Translations under genes and position numbers: made by a program
In this document: positions 7,780 through 16,140 of the stretch, in pieces
Numbering within the stretch: the stretch's first letter is position 1
How the letters are laid out: every line of letters starts with the position of its first letter
The notes under the pieces: generated by a model
Database searches by the model: none
What the model saw: the letters and a program-made list of their open reading frames with translations, nothing else
Told to the model about the DNA's origin: nothing
Assembly (NCBI GenBank): GCA_041687115.1
Contig: JAWLCP010000013.1
Span: 1 to 45,169 of the forward strand
DNA length: 45,169 bases
Direction: 5' to 3'
Source: SKLM01 sp041687115
Lineage (GTDB): Bacteria > Chloroflexota > Anaerolineae > B4-G1

Positions 7780-10143
7780 TCATACATGGACACCCTTGAC
7801 AAGACGCATGAGCCGGCGAGCAGGTTTCCTAAGACTGAGGATCGCCCCCGCGGCCAGCCCGAGCCAGGTCCCCAGACTCAGACCAAGCCCCACCTGCCAG
7901 GTCCAGGGGGCGAAGGTCATCCTCACCGTGTGGCTCCCGGCTGGGACGCTCACCGCGCGGAACGTGTAGTCGGCCCGCAGCACCGGGGTCCGGATCCCGT
8001 CGATGCTGGCCCGCCAGCCCGGGTAGTAGACGTCGCTGAGGAGGAGCCACCCGTCTGTGGGAGCCTCCACGGTCAGCTCCACCGCGTTCAGACCGTAACC
8101 GGCAAACGCGATCTGAGCGGCTTCGCCGGGGACCGCCGCGCTCTCCCGGGATGAGGGTTGCTCGCTTGGCTCCAGAGCTTGATTGCGCTCCAGCACGATG
8201 GTCTCAACCGGATCGAACTCGGGTGCGTGGATCGCCTTCCAGGCTTCGGTGTGATCCGAGACGACCTGCTGAGAGGTCACGAACAGCGCTCTGGGCAGGG
8301 CCGCAGTGTTCAGGTAGACGTCGATCTCCGGAGCGGCGGTGTAGACCGGCACCAGCCGCTCGTCCCCCGGAGGCTTGCCCTTGTCGGCCAGCACGTATTT
8401 CACGCCCAGCAGGTTGTAGAGCGGGGCGCCGCGCTTGCCCAGCGCCCAGCGGTACGCCTCGTACGGCGCGAGAGCCAGCGGGTTGTACACCCCGCCGAAG
8501 TCATACAGCCCGTGCATCAAGGCCGCATCCGGTTGCCAGGCGGAGGCGGCGTCCTCGATGCGGAACAGCGAGGCGTCCTCCTCGAGGTATGCCACCACGT
8601 CCGCATGTCGAAAGCCCCGCGTCGGGTCGTGGGGCTCGATCTCCAGCGTCGAGCCGAGGGCAATCAGATCGACGGCCAGGAGGAGCGGGAACAGCCAGCC
8701 CGTCCATCGCTCCCTAACGGCGAGCACGATGAGGGATCCGTTGAGAGCCAGCAGCGCAGCTGAGGCCACGAGGCCTCGTACAGCCTGGGCGACGCGATCC
8801 GGCGGGGGCACCGTAGCCGCCTGGGGCAGCCCGAAGGCGAGGACCAGGGCCGCTGCCACCAGCGCGCCCAGGCCGACCCAGCGGCGGGGCCGTTGACCCG
8901 AGCCTGGCTCAAGCAGGCGGTTGAGCCCGTATGCGGCCAGCGATGCCAGACCCAGGTCGGCCAGGACGATCAACCGGGCAGGGGCGCGGATCTGATCGAA
9001 TGTGGGTATCCAACGGTACAGGAATCCGTATGCGGGCGTGTGGCGCCCCATCGCCAGGAGGAGGGCAACAGGCACCAGAAGGGCGAAGAAGGCCACGGGG
9101 AAGGCGTGGTGGGATTCGCGCTGGCCGGGTTCCGACGGCTGAGAACCGGATGCCCCAGGTCGGGCCTCCCCGAGGTGAACCACGAGGCCGAAAGCTGCCA
9201 ACAGCAGCGTGCCAACGCCGGCGTAGCCGACCTCAACCCGCTCCCAAGGGCCCCAGAACCCCCCGGGCCCCCTCCCGTAGAATCCCGGTGCCAGCAGCCC
9301 GATGAGAGCGCGAGGAGGGAGCGAGTAGCGGGTGGCCTCCTGGAAGGGGAGCTGACCGCGGCCGGTATGTCCCGCCATCCGGTACGCGGGGAGGAGCGTC
9401 AACGCCGCCCCGCCTATGCCGACGACGGCGATCAGAAGCGCGAGCCCCACCGTCTCCGCCAGCGCCCTCCCGATGGGCCTCCTGCCATTCGCGACCAGCC
9501 TGACCATATGGTAGATGACAACGAGGGCCACCGTCAGACCCGCGAACAGGAGTATCTGCGCGTGGCCCGCCAGCGCGGCCACGGCCAGGGCAGCCCCGGC
9601 GGCCGCAGCCCAGGCGGGGCTCTGCCGCGTGAGCGCGTGGTGCGTGAACCAGAGCACCAGCGGCAGCCAGGCGGCGGTGGCGTTGAGGTTGAGGTTGCCG
9701 AGATGGGTCACGAATAGGTCGGAGAGGGAGAAGGCCAGCCCTCCCGTGATCGCCGCGGCTCGCTGCAGGCCGAGCCCGCGCAGCAGGCCGAACATCGTCG
9801 CGGCCGCGATCCACACGTGGAGCACCACCAGGCCCTCCATTACTGCGTAGGGCGGCGGCCCGGCTGCGCAGAACGCGACCAAATTGATCGGGTAGAAGAC
9901 CCCGGACTGGTTGTCGGCCACGAAGGGGGCCCCGCTGTAGAGGTGCGGATTCCAGAGCGGAACCGTCCCGGAGCGCAGGCTGCGGGCGGCGAAATGATAC
10001 GTCGGCCAGAGGAACGAGACCAGGTCCCCACCACCGCGGGGGATCCAGGCCTCCGTCAGGATCAGGGGCCAGAAGAACGCCGCCACGGCCAGGCCGAGCA
10101 ATGCCAGGCAGGCCAGATCGCGGGCTCGCTCACGGGGCGGCAT
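7780..10143 (-). CDS. YfhO-like multi-pass membrane protein
   Basis: A 787-residue integral membrane protein of the YfhO/GT-C-like type. A first membrane helix is followed by an external loop with FWPLIL, GGGDLVSFLWPTYHFAARSL and PLWNPHLYSGAPFVADNQSG, the DNQS/WNP pattern typical of this family. About a dozen membrane segments follow, then a C-terminal extracytoplasmic beta domain (about residues 530-770) with DGWLLLSDVYYPGW and FRAVSVPAGSHTVRM. YfhO proteins are implicated in glycosylating cell-wall polymers or lipids with lipid-linked sugars. The gene overlaps the upstream GT39-like gene by 14 nt, so the two are probably co-translated and may work on the same polymer. The acceptor is unknown. 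Confidence 0.88.
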   Translation of the reverse strand: MPPRERARDLACLALLGLAVAAFFWPLILTEAWIPRGGGDLVSFLWPTYHFAARSLRSGTVPLWNPHLYSGAPFVADNQSGVFYPINLVAFCAAGPPPYAVMEGLVVLHVWIAAATMFGLLRGLGLQRAAAITGGLAFSLSDLFVTHLGNLNLNATAAWLPLVLWFTHHALTRQSPAWAAAAGAALAVAALAGHAQILLFAGLTVALVVIYHMVRLVANGRRPIGRALAETVGLALLIAVVGIGGAALTLLPAYRMAGHTGRGQLPFQEATRYSLPPRALIGLLAPGFYGRGPGGFWGPWERVEVGYAGVGTLLLAAFGLVVHLGEARPGASGSQPSEPGQRESHHAFPVAFFALLVPVALLLAMGRHTPAYGFLYRWIPTFDQIRAPARLIVLADLGLASLAAYGLNRLLEPGSGQRPRRWVGLGALVAAALVLAFGLPQAATVPPPDRVAQAVRGLVASAALLALNGSLIVLAVRERWTGWLFPLLLAVDLIALGSTLEIEPHDPTRGFRHADVVAYLEEDASLFRIEDAASAWQPDAALMHGLYDFGGVYNPLALAPYEAYRWALGKRGAPLYNLLGVKYVLADKGKPPGDERLVPVYTAAPEIDVYLNTAALPRALFVTSQQVVSDHTEAWKAIHAPEFDPVETIVLERNQALEPSEQPSSRESAAVPGEAAQIAFAGYGLNAVELTVEAPTDGWLLLSDVYYPGWRASIDGIRTPVLRADYTFRAVSVPAGSHTVRMTFAPWTWQVGLGLSLGTWLGLAAGAILSLRKPARRLMRLVKGVHV

Positions 10144-12181
10144 CGATCGGCCCCAGCTCCACGAACTGCGCCGGCGATGCCCCTCGCGTGGTGATCACCG
10201 GCACGTTGACCACGTCGAGGTAGAGATAAAGGCCGGTCCGCACCTGATACGGCGGCCCGGGGGCGTCAGGCGCGATCGGTATGGTGAACCAGGTGACGAC
10301 CGTGTCGCCGTCGCGCCATCGCCAGACGGGCAGGCCCACGCCGTCCTTCTGCCCCCACCGCCTGCCCTGGCCATCGACGAGGTGGTTGAACCAGTGCAGG
10401 TCCACGTCGTCCGGAGGGTCTCCATCCACGCGCCACACCAGCGTCCAATCGATGCTGCCGCCCGGGGTCGGGTCTCCTGACCACTGGTAGCCGAGCAGCG
10501 ACACGTACGCGTTCGCGTCGGGCGCGGAGGCAACGACCCAGTACGGTGGGTTGTCACAGGGAATCTCTGGGATCGGGGGCGCGGGGTCCCGGCGGAAGAA
10601 ACGGTAGAACGCGTCCCGTCCGTCTCGAACCGCGAGCCGCGGCTGGGACTCAGCCGCCAGGCTGTCCAGCCAGTTTGCTGCCAAAGTGGCGTCCGGATGG
10701 ACGAGGTAGGCCGCAGGGCGTGCGGGCAGGACGAGGGCCTCCCGGCCGTCCACCAACCGCCGGTCGCCTTCGGTCAGGAGTACGTCGAAGACGGCGGCCG
10801 ACCCCTGGATGTGGGGCTCGTCGCCGGGCAGGAGAGCGACGATGGCTGTCCCCTCGCCGACAGCGAGGGCCTCCACACGGCGAGCGGCGGCCAGCGTATC
10901 CTTAACGGGAGCCCCGTATCCCCCCGGTGTATCGTGGCGGTCCACGAATGTCAGGAGGGCCTCCTGGAAGGTGACCTGCCACCCCAGGAGGACCACGAGG
11001 AACAGCGCCACCAAGACCTTGGGTAGTCTACACGCGATGCGGGTCCCGCCTTCCATCGACGGTACGTCCCATCTGGCGACATCCACCAGCAGCAGGGCGA
11101 TGATGAGGTGCTGTACGGGGTAGAGGAGGTTGAAGTCGTGGGGCTGCACCGATGACCGCTGGGCGAGGAGACCCACTGGAACCAGGAACCAGCAGAGGAG
11201 CACCGCGCGCGCCTGACCGTCCGGGGACAGGGCCCCCCGCGCCATCACGGCTTCTCCGCCCACGCGCCACACAGTCCACGCCAGCCCCAACCAGAAGAGC
11301 CCGATCTCCAGCTGATCGAGCCAGCGCAGGTCCGGGACCAGGGCGAGGAACTCCTCGTGCCGGGTCCCGGCAAGGTCCTCCAGGTGATAGCCGCTGGCGA
11401 CCCGGGCAGCTATGGCCGGAGCCTGGGGGATAGGCGGCCGCCCCGATGCGCCGATAGCTGCCAGGCCACGGATATTCCGCCACCCGTGAGCCGCGTCGTG
11501 GATCAGGTAGGGGCAGAGGATGGAGACCAGAAGCAACACACCGACGAGAAGGGGGAGGGGACGAAGCCGTCTGCGGAAGAGGGCCAGGACCGCGGCCAGG
11601 ACGAAGAGGAAGGCGAGGCCTCCCAGATGGAGGCCGATCAGCACACCGGCCGCTGCCAGGGCCGGCGCCAGCGCCCGTGGTCGGCGGCGTACGACCAGAC
11701 GGAGGACGAAGAGGATGAACACCAGGGTGAAGACCGGCAGGTTCTGGGTCCACAGCTTCCGACTCTCGAAGACGGCCCACGGCGACGCAGCGAAGAGGGC
11801 TGCCGCCACCGCGCCTACCGGCCATCCAAAGAACGCGTCCCCCAGCCAGTGCGTCAGGCCCACGGCGGCGACGCCGAGGAGTGCCAGCCACCCGGCAGCA
11901 ACCCGCGGATCCCGCGAGAGGGCGAAGGCCGGGGCGAGGACGTAGCTCATCAGGGCCGGGTTGCGCGGCCCTTCCGAGCTGATCATTCCCACTGCCGGAA
12001 GGTGCCCCTCTCGAGCAATCGCCAGCGCGCTGCGAGCCGTGGTTGCCTCGTCATACTTGAACTCAACCAGGCCCAGGCGGGTGAGGCGAAGGCCTGCGGC
12101 AAGGAGGATGACCGCGGCCATGACCGCTCGTCTGCTCAGCTTGGTACGGGTAAGGTGGGCGACGCAACTTGACGGTGGCAT
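10130..12181 (-). CDS. GT39-like (ArnT/PMT superfamily) membrane glycosyltransferase
   Basis: A 683-residue multi-pass membrane protein. The first external loop carries FKYDEATTA, with D44-E45 the acidic pair expected of dolichol/undecaprenyl-phosphate-sugar-dependent GT-C transferases. About ten to eleven membrane segments follow (to about residue 400). A soluble C-terminal domain (about 430-683) contains two beta-rich sections, the last with WTLVWRVDGDPPDDVDLHWF, a carbohydrate-domain-like pattern. It would transfer a lipid-linked sugar to an acceptor outside the membrane. The ATG at 12181 lies only 10 nt from the predicted -10 (12196-12191), so the mRNA may be nearly leaderless or the true start may be ATG 12121. 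It is first in the run with YfhO, nfi and sirtuin genes. Confidence 0.8.
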   Translation of the reverse strand: MPPSSCVAHLTRTKLSRRAVMAAVILLAAGLRLTRLGLVEFKYDEATTARSALAIAREGHLPAVGMISSEGPRNPALMSYVLAPAFALSRDPRVAAGWLALLGVAAVGLTHWLGDAFFGWPVGAVAAALFAASPWAVFESRKLWTQNLPVFTLVFILFVLRLVVRRRPRALAPALAAAGVLIGLHLGGLAFLFVLAAVLALFRRRLRPLPLLVGVLLLVSILCPYLIHDAAHGWRNIRGLAAIGASGRPPIPQAPAIAARVASGYHLEDLAGTRHEEFLALVPDLRWLDQLEIGLFWLGLAWTVWRVGGEAVMARGALSPDGQARAVLLCWFLVPVGLLAQRSSVQPHDFNLLYPVQHLIIALLLVDVARWDVPSMEGGTRIACRLPKVLVALFLVVLLGWQVTFQEALLTFVDRHDTPGGYGAPVKDTLAAARRVEALAVGEGTAIVALLPGDEPHIQGSAAVFDVLLTEGDRRLVDGREALVLPARPAAYLVHPDATLAANWLDSLAAESQPRLAVRDGRDAFYRFFRRDPAPPIPEIPCDNPPYWVVASAPDANAYVSLLGYQWSGDPTPGGSIDWTLVWRVDGDPPDDVDLHWFNHLVDGQGRRWGQKDGVGLPVWRWRDGDTVVTWFTIPIAPDAPGPPYQVRTGLYLYLDVVNVPVITTRGASPAQFVELGPIDAAP

Positions 12182-12190
12182 GGGTACTAG

Positions 12191-12219
12191 ATTCTACTGC
12201 GGCCGCGCGCGTTGCGCAA
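12191..12219 (-). promoter_or_regulatory. Putative promoter of the GT39-YfhO-nfi-sirtuin unit
   Basis: Minus strand TTGCGC (12219-12214), 17-nt spacer, TAGAAT (12196-12191). It is divergent from the response-regulator promoter at 12302. Confidence 0.45.
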
Positions 12220-12301
12220 GCTGCTGTGGCCCCTGTCTGCGCCGCGGCAGCCCCGGCGCGTCAGGGCTGGGAGCGCCAATGCAGTGGGCCGTGATAGGCG
12301 G

Positions 12302-12329
12302 TTGTCCTGCTTGGGTTTTCTGGTATGAT
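12302..12329 (+). promoter_or_regulatory. Promoter of the OmpR-type regulator gene
   Basis: TTGTCC (12302-12307), 16-nt spacer, TATGAT (12324-12329) preceded by TGG, an extended -10. It overlaps the first in-frame ATG of the downstream reading frame, which is why that ATG is not used as the start. Confidence 0.55.
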
Positions 12330-12366
12330 GGGTTCATGTGAGGTCGACAGTAAGGAGAGAGCACAC

Positions 12367-13116
12367 GTGGTAGAGCAGCTGCGTACCCTGGTCGTGGACG
12401 ACGAGAAAGGGATTCGCTACTTCCTGAAGAAGACGCTGGAGAAGGACGGGCATATCGTGGTCACGGCAGAGAGCGGCGAGGATGCCCTGCAGAAGCTGCG
12501 GGATGAGCGCTTCGACCTAATGCTGCTCGATCTGAAGCTGGGCGGGCGGGTGAACGGCCTGCGCGTCCTCGAGGCCGTGCGGTGGCGCTGGCCGGCCACG
12601 GTGGTGATCATGATGACGGCTCACGGCTCGTTGGAGTCCGCGCAGGCAGCGATCGAGGAGGGCGTCGACGGCTACTTGCTCAAACCCGTGGAGCCCGAGG
12701 AGGTCCGTGAGGCGATTGAGGAGGCGCTCGAGCGACGGGAACGCCTGGTCGAGTCTCACGTGGAGACGAAGGCGAAGGCCAAGCATCTCCAGCGAGGACC
12801 GTTCTTCGTCGATCGGGACAAATACCTCGCCACGTTCAAGGGGGAGCCCCTCGATCTGACCCGACGTGAGTTCAGACTGCTGGCTCACTTGATGGAGAAC
12901 GCAGACCGCGTGATCGAGCCGCCCGAGTTGGTGCGCGTGGCGCGTGACTACGATCCCGAGGACGTCCAGGAGGCGCGAGATATCATCAAGTGGTACATCC
13001 ACCGCCTCCGTCAGAAGATCGAGCCCGACCCCTCTGAGCCGTGCTACATCGTGAACGTGCGCGGCGTCGGCTACCGTTTCGTGGATGCGGCGGCCGTAGG
13101 CACTGCCTCGGACTAG
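12367..13116 (+). CDS. OmpR/PhoB-type response regulator
   Basis: A 249-residue two-domain regulator. The receiver domain spans residues about 5-120: acidic pair D11-D12, phospho-acceptor D55 (LLDLK), T84 (MMTAHG) and K106 (YLLKPV). The winged-helix DNA-binding domain spans about 150-240, with LTRREFRLLAHLM, IIKWYIHRLRQKI and VRGVGYRFV. It would bind DNA as tandem dimers when phosphorylated. The GTG start at 12367 has AAGGAG 9 nt upstream; an earlier ATG at 12325 overlaps the -10. No histidine kinase gene is nearby, so it is an orphan. A terminator at 13230-13265 follows. It is an obvious candidate regulator of the phased TCCAAC promoters, because this family binds direct repeats spaced about one helical turn, but that is inference. 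Confidence 0.93.
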   Translation: MVEQLRTLVVDDEKGIRYFLKKTLEKDGHIVVTAESGEDALQKLRDERFDLMLLDLKLGGRVNGLRVLEAVRWRWPATVVIMMTAHGSLESAQAAIEEGVDGYLLKPVEPEEVREAIEEALERRERLVESHVETKAKAKHLQRGPFFVDRDKYLATFKGEPLDLTRREFRLLAHLMENADRVIEPPELVRVARDYDPEDVQEARDIIKWYIHRLRQKIEPDPSEPCYIVNVRGVGYRFVDAAAVGTASD

Positions 13117-13188
13117 TTGAGCCCGGAGCGTTCGGGTGATCGGCCCGCCGGTCACCGACGCGCGCGACGGCGCGGGAGCGGGCAGCCG

Positions 13189-13275
13189 TCCAACGGAATT
13201 CCAACTTTAGCAAACGCAGTCCAACGTGAGCTCCAACCGAATCCATCGGTTGGGGCCTTTTTTTTGTGCTACACT
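13189..13275 (+). promoter_or_regulatory. Phased TCCAAC-box promoter, copy A
   Basis: Five hexamers start at 13189 (TCCAAC), 13200 (TCCAAC), 13210 (GCAAAC), 13220 (TCCAAC) and 13232 (TCCAAC), with spacings 11, 10, 10 and 12 nt. The -10 TACACT starts at 13270, 38 nt after the start of the last box, and is preceded by TGC (extended -10). No -35 stands at the normal distance. The same geometry occurs at 29605-29519 (minus) and 29708-29794. By hand count the 50-nt box region is 78% identical to copy C and 74% to copy B, without gaps. It should drive the receiver gene at 13414. Its last box and spacer coincide with the terminator hairpin of the upstream regulator gene. Confidence 0.7.
13230..13265 (+). 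terminator. Rho-independent terminator after the OmpR-type regulator
   Basis: The inverted repeat GCTCCAACCGA / TCGGTTGGGGC (13230-13240 and 13246-13256, one T-G pair) closes a 5-nt loop. It is followed at once by eight Ts (13258-13265). It overlaps box 5 and the spacer of promoter copy A. Confidence 0.85.
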
Positions 13276-13413
13276 TAACGAGGACGCAGCGGCCGGGGTT
13301 GGCGCGGGTGGGAGAACGATGTAACCTGAGGACAGACCGTGGAGAGCAGTGGACAGCCGGGCTTGCCGGGCACGAGATTGAAAAGCGACGGGGGTGACTT
13401 GAGGAACAGAAGG

Positions 13414-13833
13414 ATGATCTTGATCGTTGATGACGAGGAGCGAGTTCTCTTTGTCTTGCGGAATGCCCTGACCAAGCTAGATGGCGATTTCGATGTGGTG
13501 ACCGCCAGCACGGGCGAGGACGGGCTCCGAAAGGCGAGGGATGTGCCGTTCGACCTGGTCATCACCGATCTGATCATGCCGGACATGGACGGGGTTGAGT
13601 TCACTGAGAAGATGAGGCGCTTGCGGTCCCAGGTCGCCGTCGTGTGGATGACGGCCTACGGCTGTCAGAGCTTCAAGAGCGAGGCCGAGCGATTGGGGGT
13701 CTACCGCTGCATCGAGAAGCCGCTGGAGATCCACGAGTTCCGGGACGTAGCCCGCCAGGCCGTGGCAGTGCACGACGAGGATGGCAGAGGTCCGGCCGAG
13801 CACGGGAGCGTGGGGGGCGGTCCGGCTGCGTAA
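13414..13833 (+). CDS. Receiver-only response regulator (CheY-like)
   Basis: A single receiver domain of about 120 residues plus a short G/P-rich tail, 139 residues from ATG 13414. It has D6-D7, phospho-acceptor D52 (VITDLIMPDMDG), the Thr in WMTAYG and the Lys in CIEKPLE. There is no output domain, so it would act by protein contact or as a phosphate relay or sink. GAGG lies 9 nt before ATG 13414; upstream in-frame starts (GTG 13339, TTG 13399) are possible but add unconserved residues. It lies under promoter copy A and 44 nt upstream of a GT4 glycosyltransferase gene, with which it is probably co-transcribed. No kinase is present nearby. Confidence 0.9.
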   Translation: MILIVDDEERVLFVLRNALTKLDGDFDVVTASTGEDGLRKARDVPFDLVITDLIMPDMDGVEFTEKMRRLRSQVAVVWMTAYGCQSFKSEAERLGVYRCIEKPLEIHEFRDVARQAVAVHDEDGRGPAEHGSVGGGPAA

Positions 13834-13877
13834 GGCCCGACGGTCGGGCATACGTTGGAGGGTGTAAGGAGAGCTTG

Positions 13878-15095
13878 ATGGATCTGAAAATCGGGGTGGT
13901 GCATTGGGCCTTCCCGCCCGTCACCGGGGGCGTGGAGATGCACTTGTTGACCATATGTCCCGAGATGGTGAGGCAGGGGGCCCAGGTCAGTGTGCTCTGC
14001 GGGAGCGTCGCCGGCGAGGCCTCCACAGAGGAGGTCGAGGGCGTGACCATCGAGCGACGGGACGGCATGGTCCCCGAGTTGATCGCCGAGGCCCGTGAAT
14101 CGGGCGAGGACGTCTACCAGCGGTCAAAGCGCATGTTCGAATCGTTCCTGGACGACCACGACATCGACGCGGTCCACGCGCATAACCTGCACCTCGATTT
14201 TCTTGATCTGTCCCGGGCACTGCAGGACGCCAGTGTCGAGCGGGACATTCCCCACGTCCTGGTGATCCACAACGACGAGTTTGTCGATCGATCGGTGGAG
14301 ACGACCAGGCGGATCGTCCGGGAGGTCCCCTGGGACAGGCTGGTCCCTATCAGCCACTTCATCCACGACACCATGGCTTGGGAGCTGCCCGAGATACCCC
14401 CCGGCCGGTGGACCGTGATCATGCACGGCATCGATACCGACGTGTTTCGTCCCATCGACCGGAAACAGGAGGAGAAGCTGAAAGCCACGTACGGCTTCGA
14501 AGGGAGGCGCGTCATCCTCCATCCGGCTCGTTTCTTGCCCTGGAAGGGAATCCTGCCGGCGGTACAGTCCATGCCGCGCATCGTCGACCGCGTGCCGAGC
14601 GCGCTGATGGTGATGACCGGACGGGCCCAGCGCATCTACGAGGATCAGGAGGAGCTGGCGCTGTACGATGCGGAGATCGATCGCACTATCCGGGGGAACG
14701 ACCTGGGCGATCACATCCACATCGGCACCTACGACCACAGGGACATCCCGCGGCTTATGGCGTTGAGTGACGTCGTCGTCTACACCACGATTGGCGAGGA
14801 GCCCTTCGGCCTGGTTCCGGTGGAGGGCATGGCGTGTGGCGTCCCCGTGGTGGTCACCAACTCCGGAGGGCTCACCGAGTCCGTGGTGCACGGAGAGACG
14901 GGCTTCGTAATCAGCAAGGATGAGCGGAAGCTGGCGCAGGAGCTGGCGGACCGCGTGGTGCAGTTGCTGCAGGACGACCGGCTGGCGCAGCGGTTCGGCG
15001 AGGAGGGTCGTCGGCGGGTGGAGCGGGAGTTCGACAAGACGCGCATGGCGAAGGACTTCATTGAGCTCTCAGAGGCGCTGCTGGGAGAGAGATAG
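13878..15095 (+). CDS. GT4-family glycosyltransferase
   Basis: A retaining, GT-B fold glycosyltransferase of 405 residues using a nucleotide sugar. The N-terminal Rossmann half has FPPVTGGVEMHL and VHAHNLHLDF. The C-terminal half has ILHPARFLPWKG and the donor-binding EEPFGLVPVEGMACGVPVV, which contains the E-x7-E motif and is followed by GGLTESV. The ATG at 13878 has AAGGAGA 5 nt upstream; a 78-codon upstream extension runs through the receiver gene in another frame and is rejected. No signal peptide or membrane segment is seen, so it acts in the cytoplasm, perhaps in trehalose, glucosylglycerate or polymer synthesis. The acceptor cannot be told. Confidence 0.92.
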   Translation: MDLKIGVVHWAFPPVTGGVEMHLLTICPEMVRQGAQVSVLCGSVAGEASTEEVEGVTIERRDGMVPELIAEARESGEDVYQRSKRMFESFLDDHDIDAVHAHNLHLDFLDLSRALQDASVERDIPHVLVIHNDEFVDRSVETTRRIVREVPWDRLVPISHFIHDTMAWELPEIPPGRWTVIMHGIDTDVFRPIDRKQEEKLKATYGFEGRRVILHPARFLPWKGILPAVQSMPRIVDRVPSALMVMTGRAQRIYEDQEELALYDAEIDRTIRGNDLGDHIHIGTYDHRDIPRLMALSDVVVYTTIGEEPFGLVPVEGMACGVPVVVTNSGGLTESVVHGETGFVISKDERKLAQELADRVVQLLQDDRLAQRFGEEGRRRVEREFDKTRMAKDFIELSEALLGER

Positions 15096-15146
15096 CACAG
15101 AATCGTCCGGGCTGGACGAGTGGGAGTGAAGGCAAGAGGAGGCACG

Positions 15147-15584
15147 ATGGCGGATATCAAGCGAACAGGGACGGCCGTGTGGCTTGGCGACCTCCGCGGG
15201 GGTCGGGGGACCGTAAGCACCGGGAGCGCGGCTCTGAAGGACCAGGCGTACACCTTCGCCACACGGTTTCAAGACGTATCCGGGACGAACCCGGAAGAGT
15301 TGATCGCGGCAGCCCACGCCGGATGCTACAATATGGCCTTCGCGAGCGCGCTGACCAAGAAGGGATACGAGGTCGAGGAGCTCAAGACGACGGCGACCAT
15401 CCACCTGTCACACCAGGACGGCGGGTTTGCCATCACCAGAAGCGTGCTGCAGGTCCGCGGCCGGGTGCCCGAGATTCACAAAGGGACGTTTGAGAGGCTG
15501 GCCGAAGAAGCGGAGCGCGCGTGCCCTGTCTCCAACCTGCTCCGACCGGGGCTTGAGATCGAGCTGGAGGCTGTGTTGGCGTAG
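15147..15584 (+). CDS. OsmC-type peroxiredoxin
   Basis: A 145-residue thiol peroxidase of the OsmC/Ohr superfamily, which reduces organic hydroperoxides. Both redox cysteines are present: C60 in AAHAGCYNMAF and C126 in RACPVSNLL. The pattern (GTVSTGS, NPEELIAAAHAGC) matches the OsmC branch rather than Ohr. The ATG at 15147 has an AGAGGAGG site 4 nt upstream. It precedes a truncated pirin, a small lipoprotein and a flavoprotein disulfide reductase on the same strand with short gaps. This suggests a thiol/oxidative-stress group, in which the reductase might supply reducing power; that link is inferred. Confidence 0.93.
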   Translation: MADIKRTGTAVWLGDLRGGRGTVSTGSAALKDQAYTFATRFQDVSGTNPEELIAAAHAGCYNMAFASALTKKGYEVEELKTTATIHLSHQDGGFAITRSVLQVRGRVPEIHKGTFERLAEEAERACPVSNLLRPGLEIELEAVLA

Positions 15585-15635
15585 CTCGAGCCTCCCCATT
15601 TCAGGTAGGGACATGACGGCCAGGAGCCGGAGATT

Positions 15636-16115
15636 ATGAGCAAGCAGATCGAGTCTCAGCGCATCGTGCACGCCGAGATGCCGGGGACGGAGGAGACCAG
15701 CCATGGTCTGCAACTATGGGTCAACCTGCCGCGCAAGCTGAAGGGCATCCACCCAGACTACCAGGCCGTGGCGTCTGACCAAGTTTCGGAGAGACGAGAG
15801 GGATCCGTCCGCGTGCGGGCCGTGGTGGGAGAGGAATCCACGGTGGCGCTCCATACTGCCGTGCGCTACCTCGACCTGGCGCTAGACCCAGAGGCGGTCT
15901 TCGCCTACCGGATTCCCCTCGGCTGGAACGGGCTGATCTACGTCCTGGAGGGGCGGGTAGCGGTGGCTGACGTGCAGGTGGATCGCGGGGATGCCGGGAT
16001 CTTCGAGGGAGAGGGGGAGGTGCAGGTAACGTCCGCTGAGGCCTCCCGGGTTGCGTTGATCGCCGGAGAGCCGCACGGAGAGCCGATCCGTCGGCGAGGC
16101 TCCTTTGTGTTGTGA
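15636..16115 (+). CDS. Pirin-family protein lacking the N-terminal metal-binding half
   Basis: A 159-residue open frame that aligns by eye with the second part of pirins. RIVHAEMPGTEE (end of the first cupin, with the distal His12/Glu14 ligand pair) is followed by GLQLWVNLPRKLK, the inter-domain region and the second cupin (FAYRIP, IYVLEGRVAV, LIAGEPHGEPI). Intact pirins have about 230-300 residues, and their first cupin supplies two further metal-binding His residues in an HPH-type motif. Those are absent here and are not found in the 50 nt upstream. A ribosome site is weak (GGAG at 15621-15632 region). It is either a decayed gene with a surviving frame or a shortened cupin. It probably does not bind iron in the usual way. 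Confidence 0.75.
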   Translation: MSKQIESQRIVHAEMPGTEETSHGLQLWVNLPRKLKGIHPDYQAVASDQVSERREGSVRVRAVVGEESTVALHTAVRYLDLALDPEAVFAYRIPLGWNGLIYVLEGRVAVADVQVDRGDAGIFEGEGEVQVTSAEASRVALIAGEPHGEPIRRRGSFVL

Positions 16116-16140
16116 CGGTTGAACGTAGGAGGTGAATACG

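Noticed and set aside
7779..7802. Promoter for endonuclease V (TATGAT at 7784-7779 with TTGTCA at 7802-7797 on the minus strand)
   Set aside because: The spacer would be only 12 nt and the -35 would sit inside the upstream gene. Co-transcription with the YfhO-like gene is more likely.
12325..12366. Earlier ATG start (12325) for the OmpR-type regulator
   Set aside because: The ATG is part of the extended -10 TGGTATGAT, so it would lie upstream of the transcription start. GTG 12367 has a good ribosome site.
13189..13238. CRISPR-like array made of the TCCAAC repeats
   Set aside because: Units are only 6 nt with 4-6 nt spacers, there are five per site at fixed phase, and no cas genes occur. A promoter array fits better.
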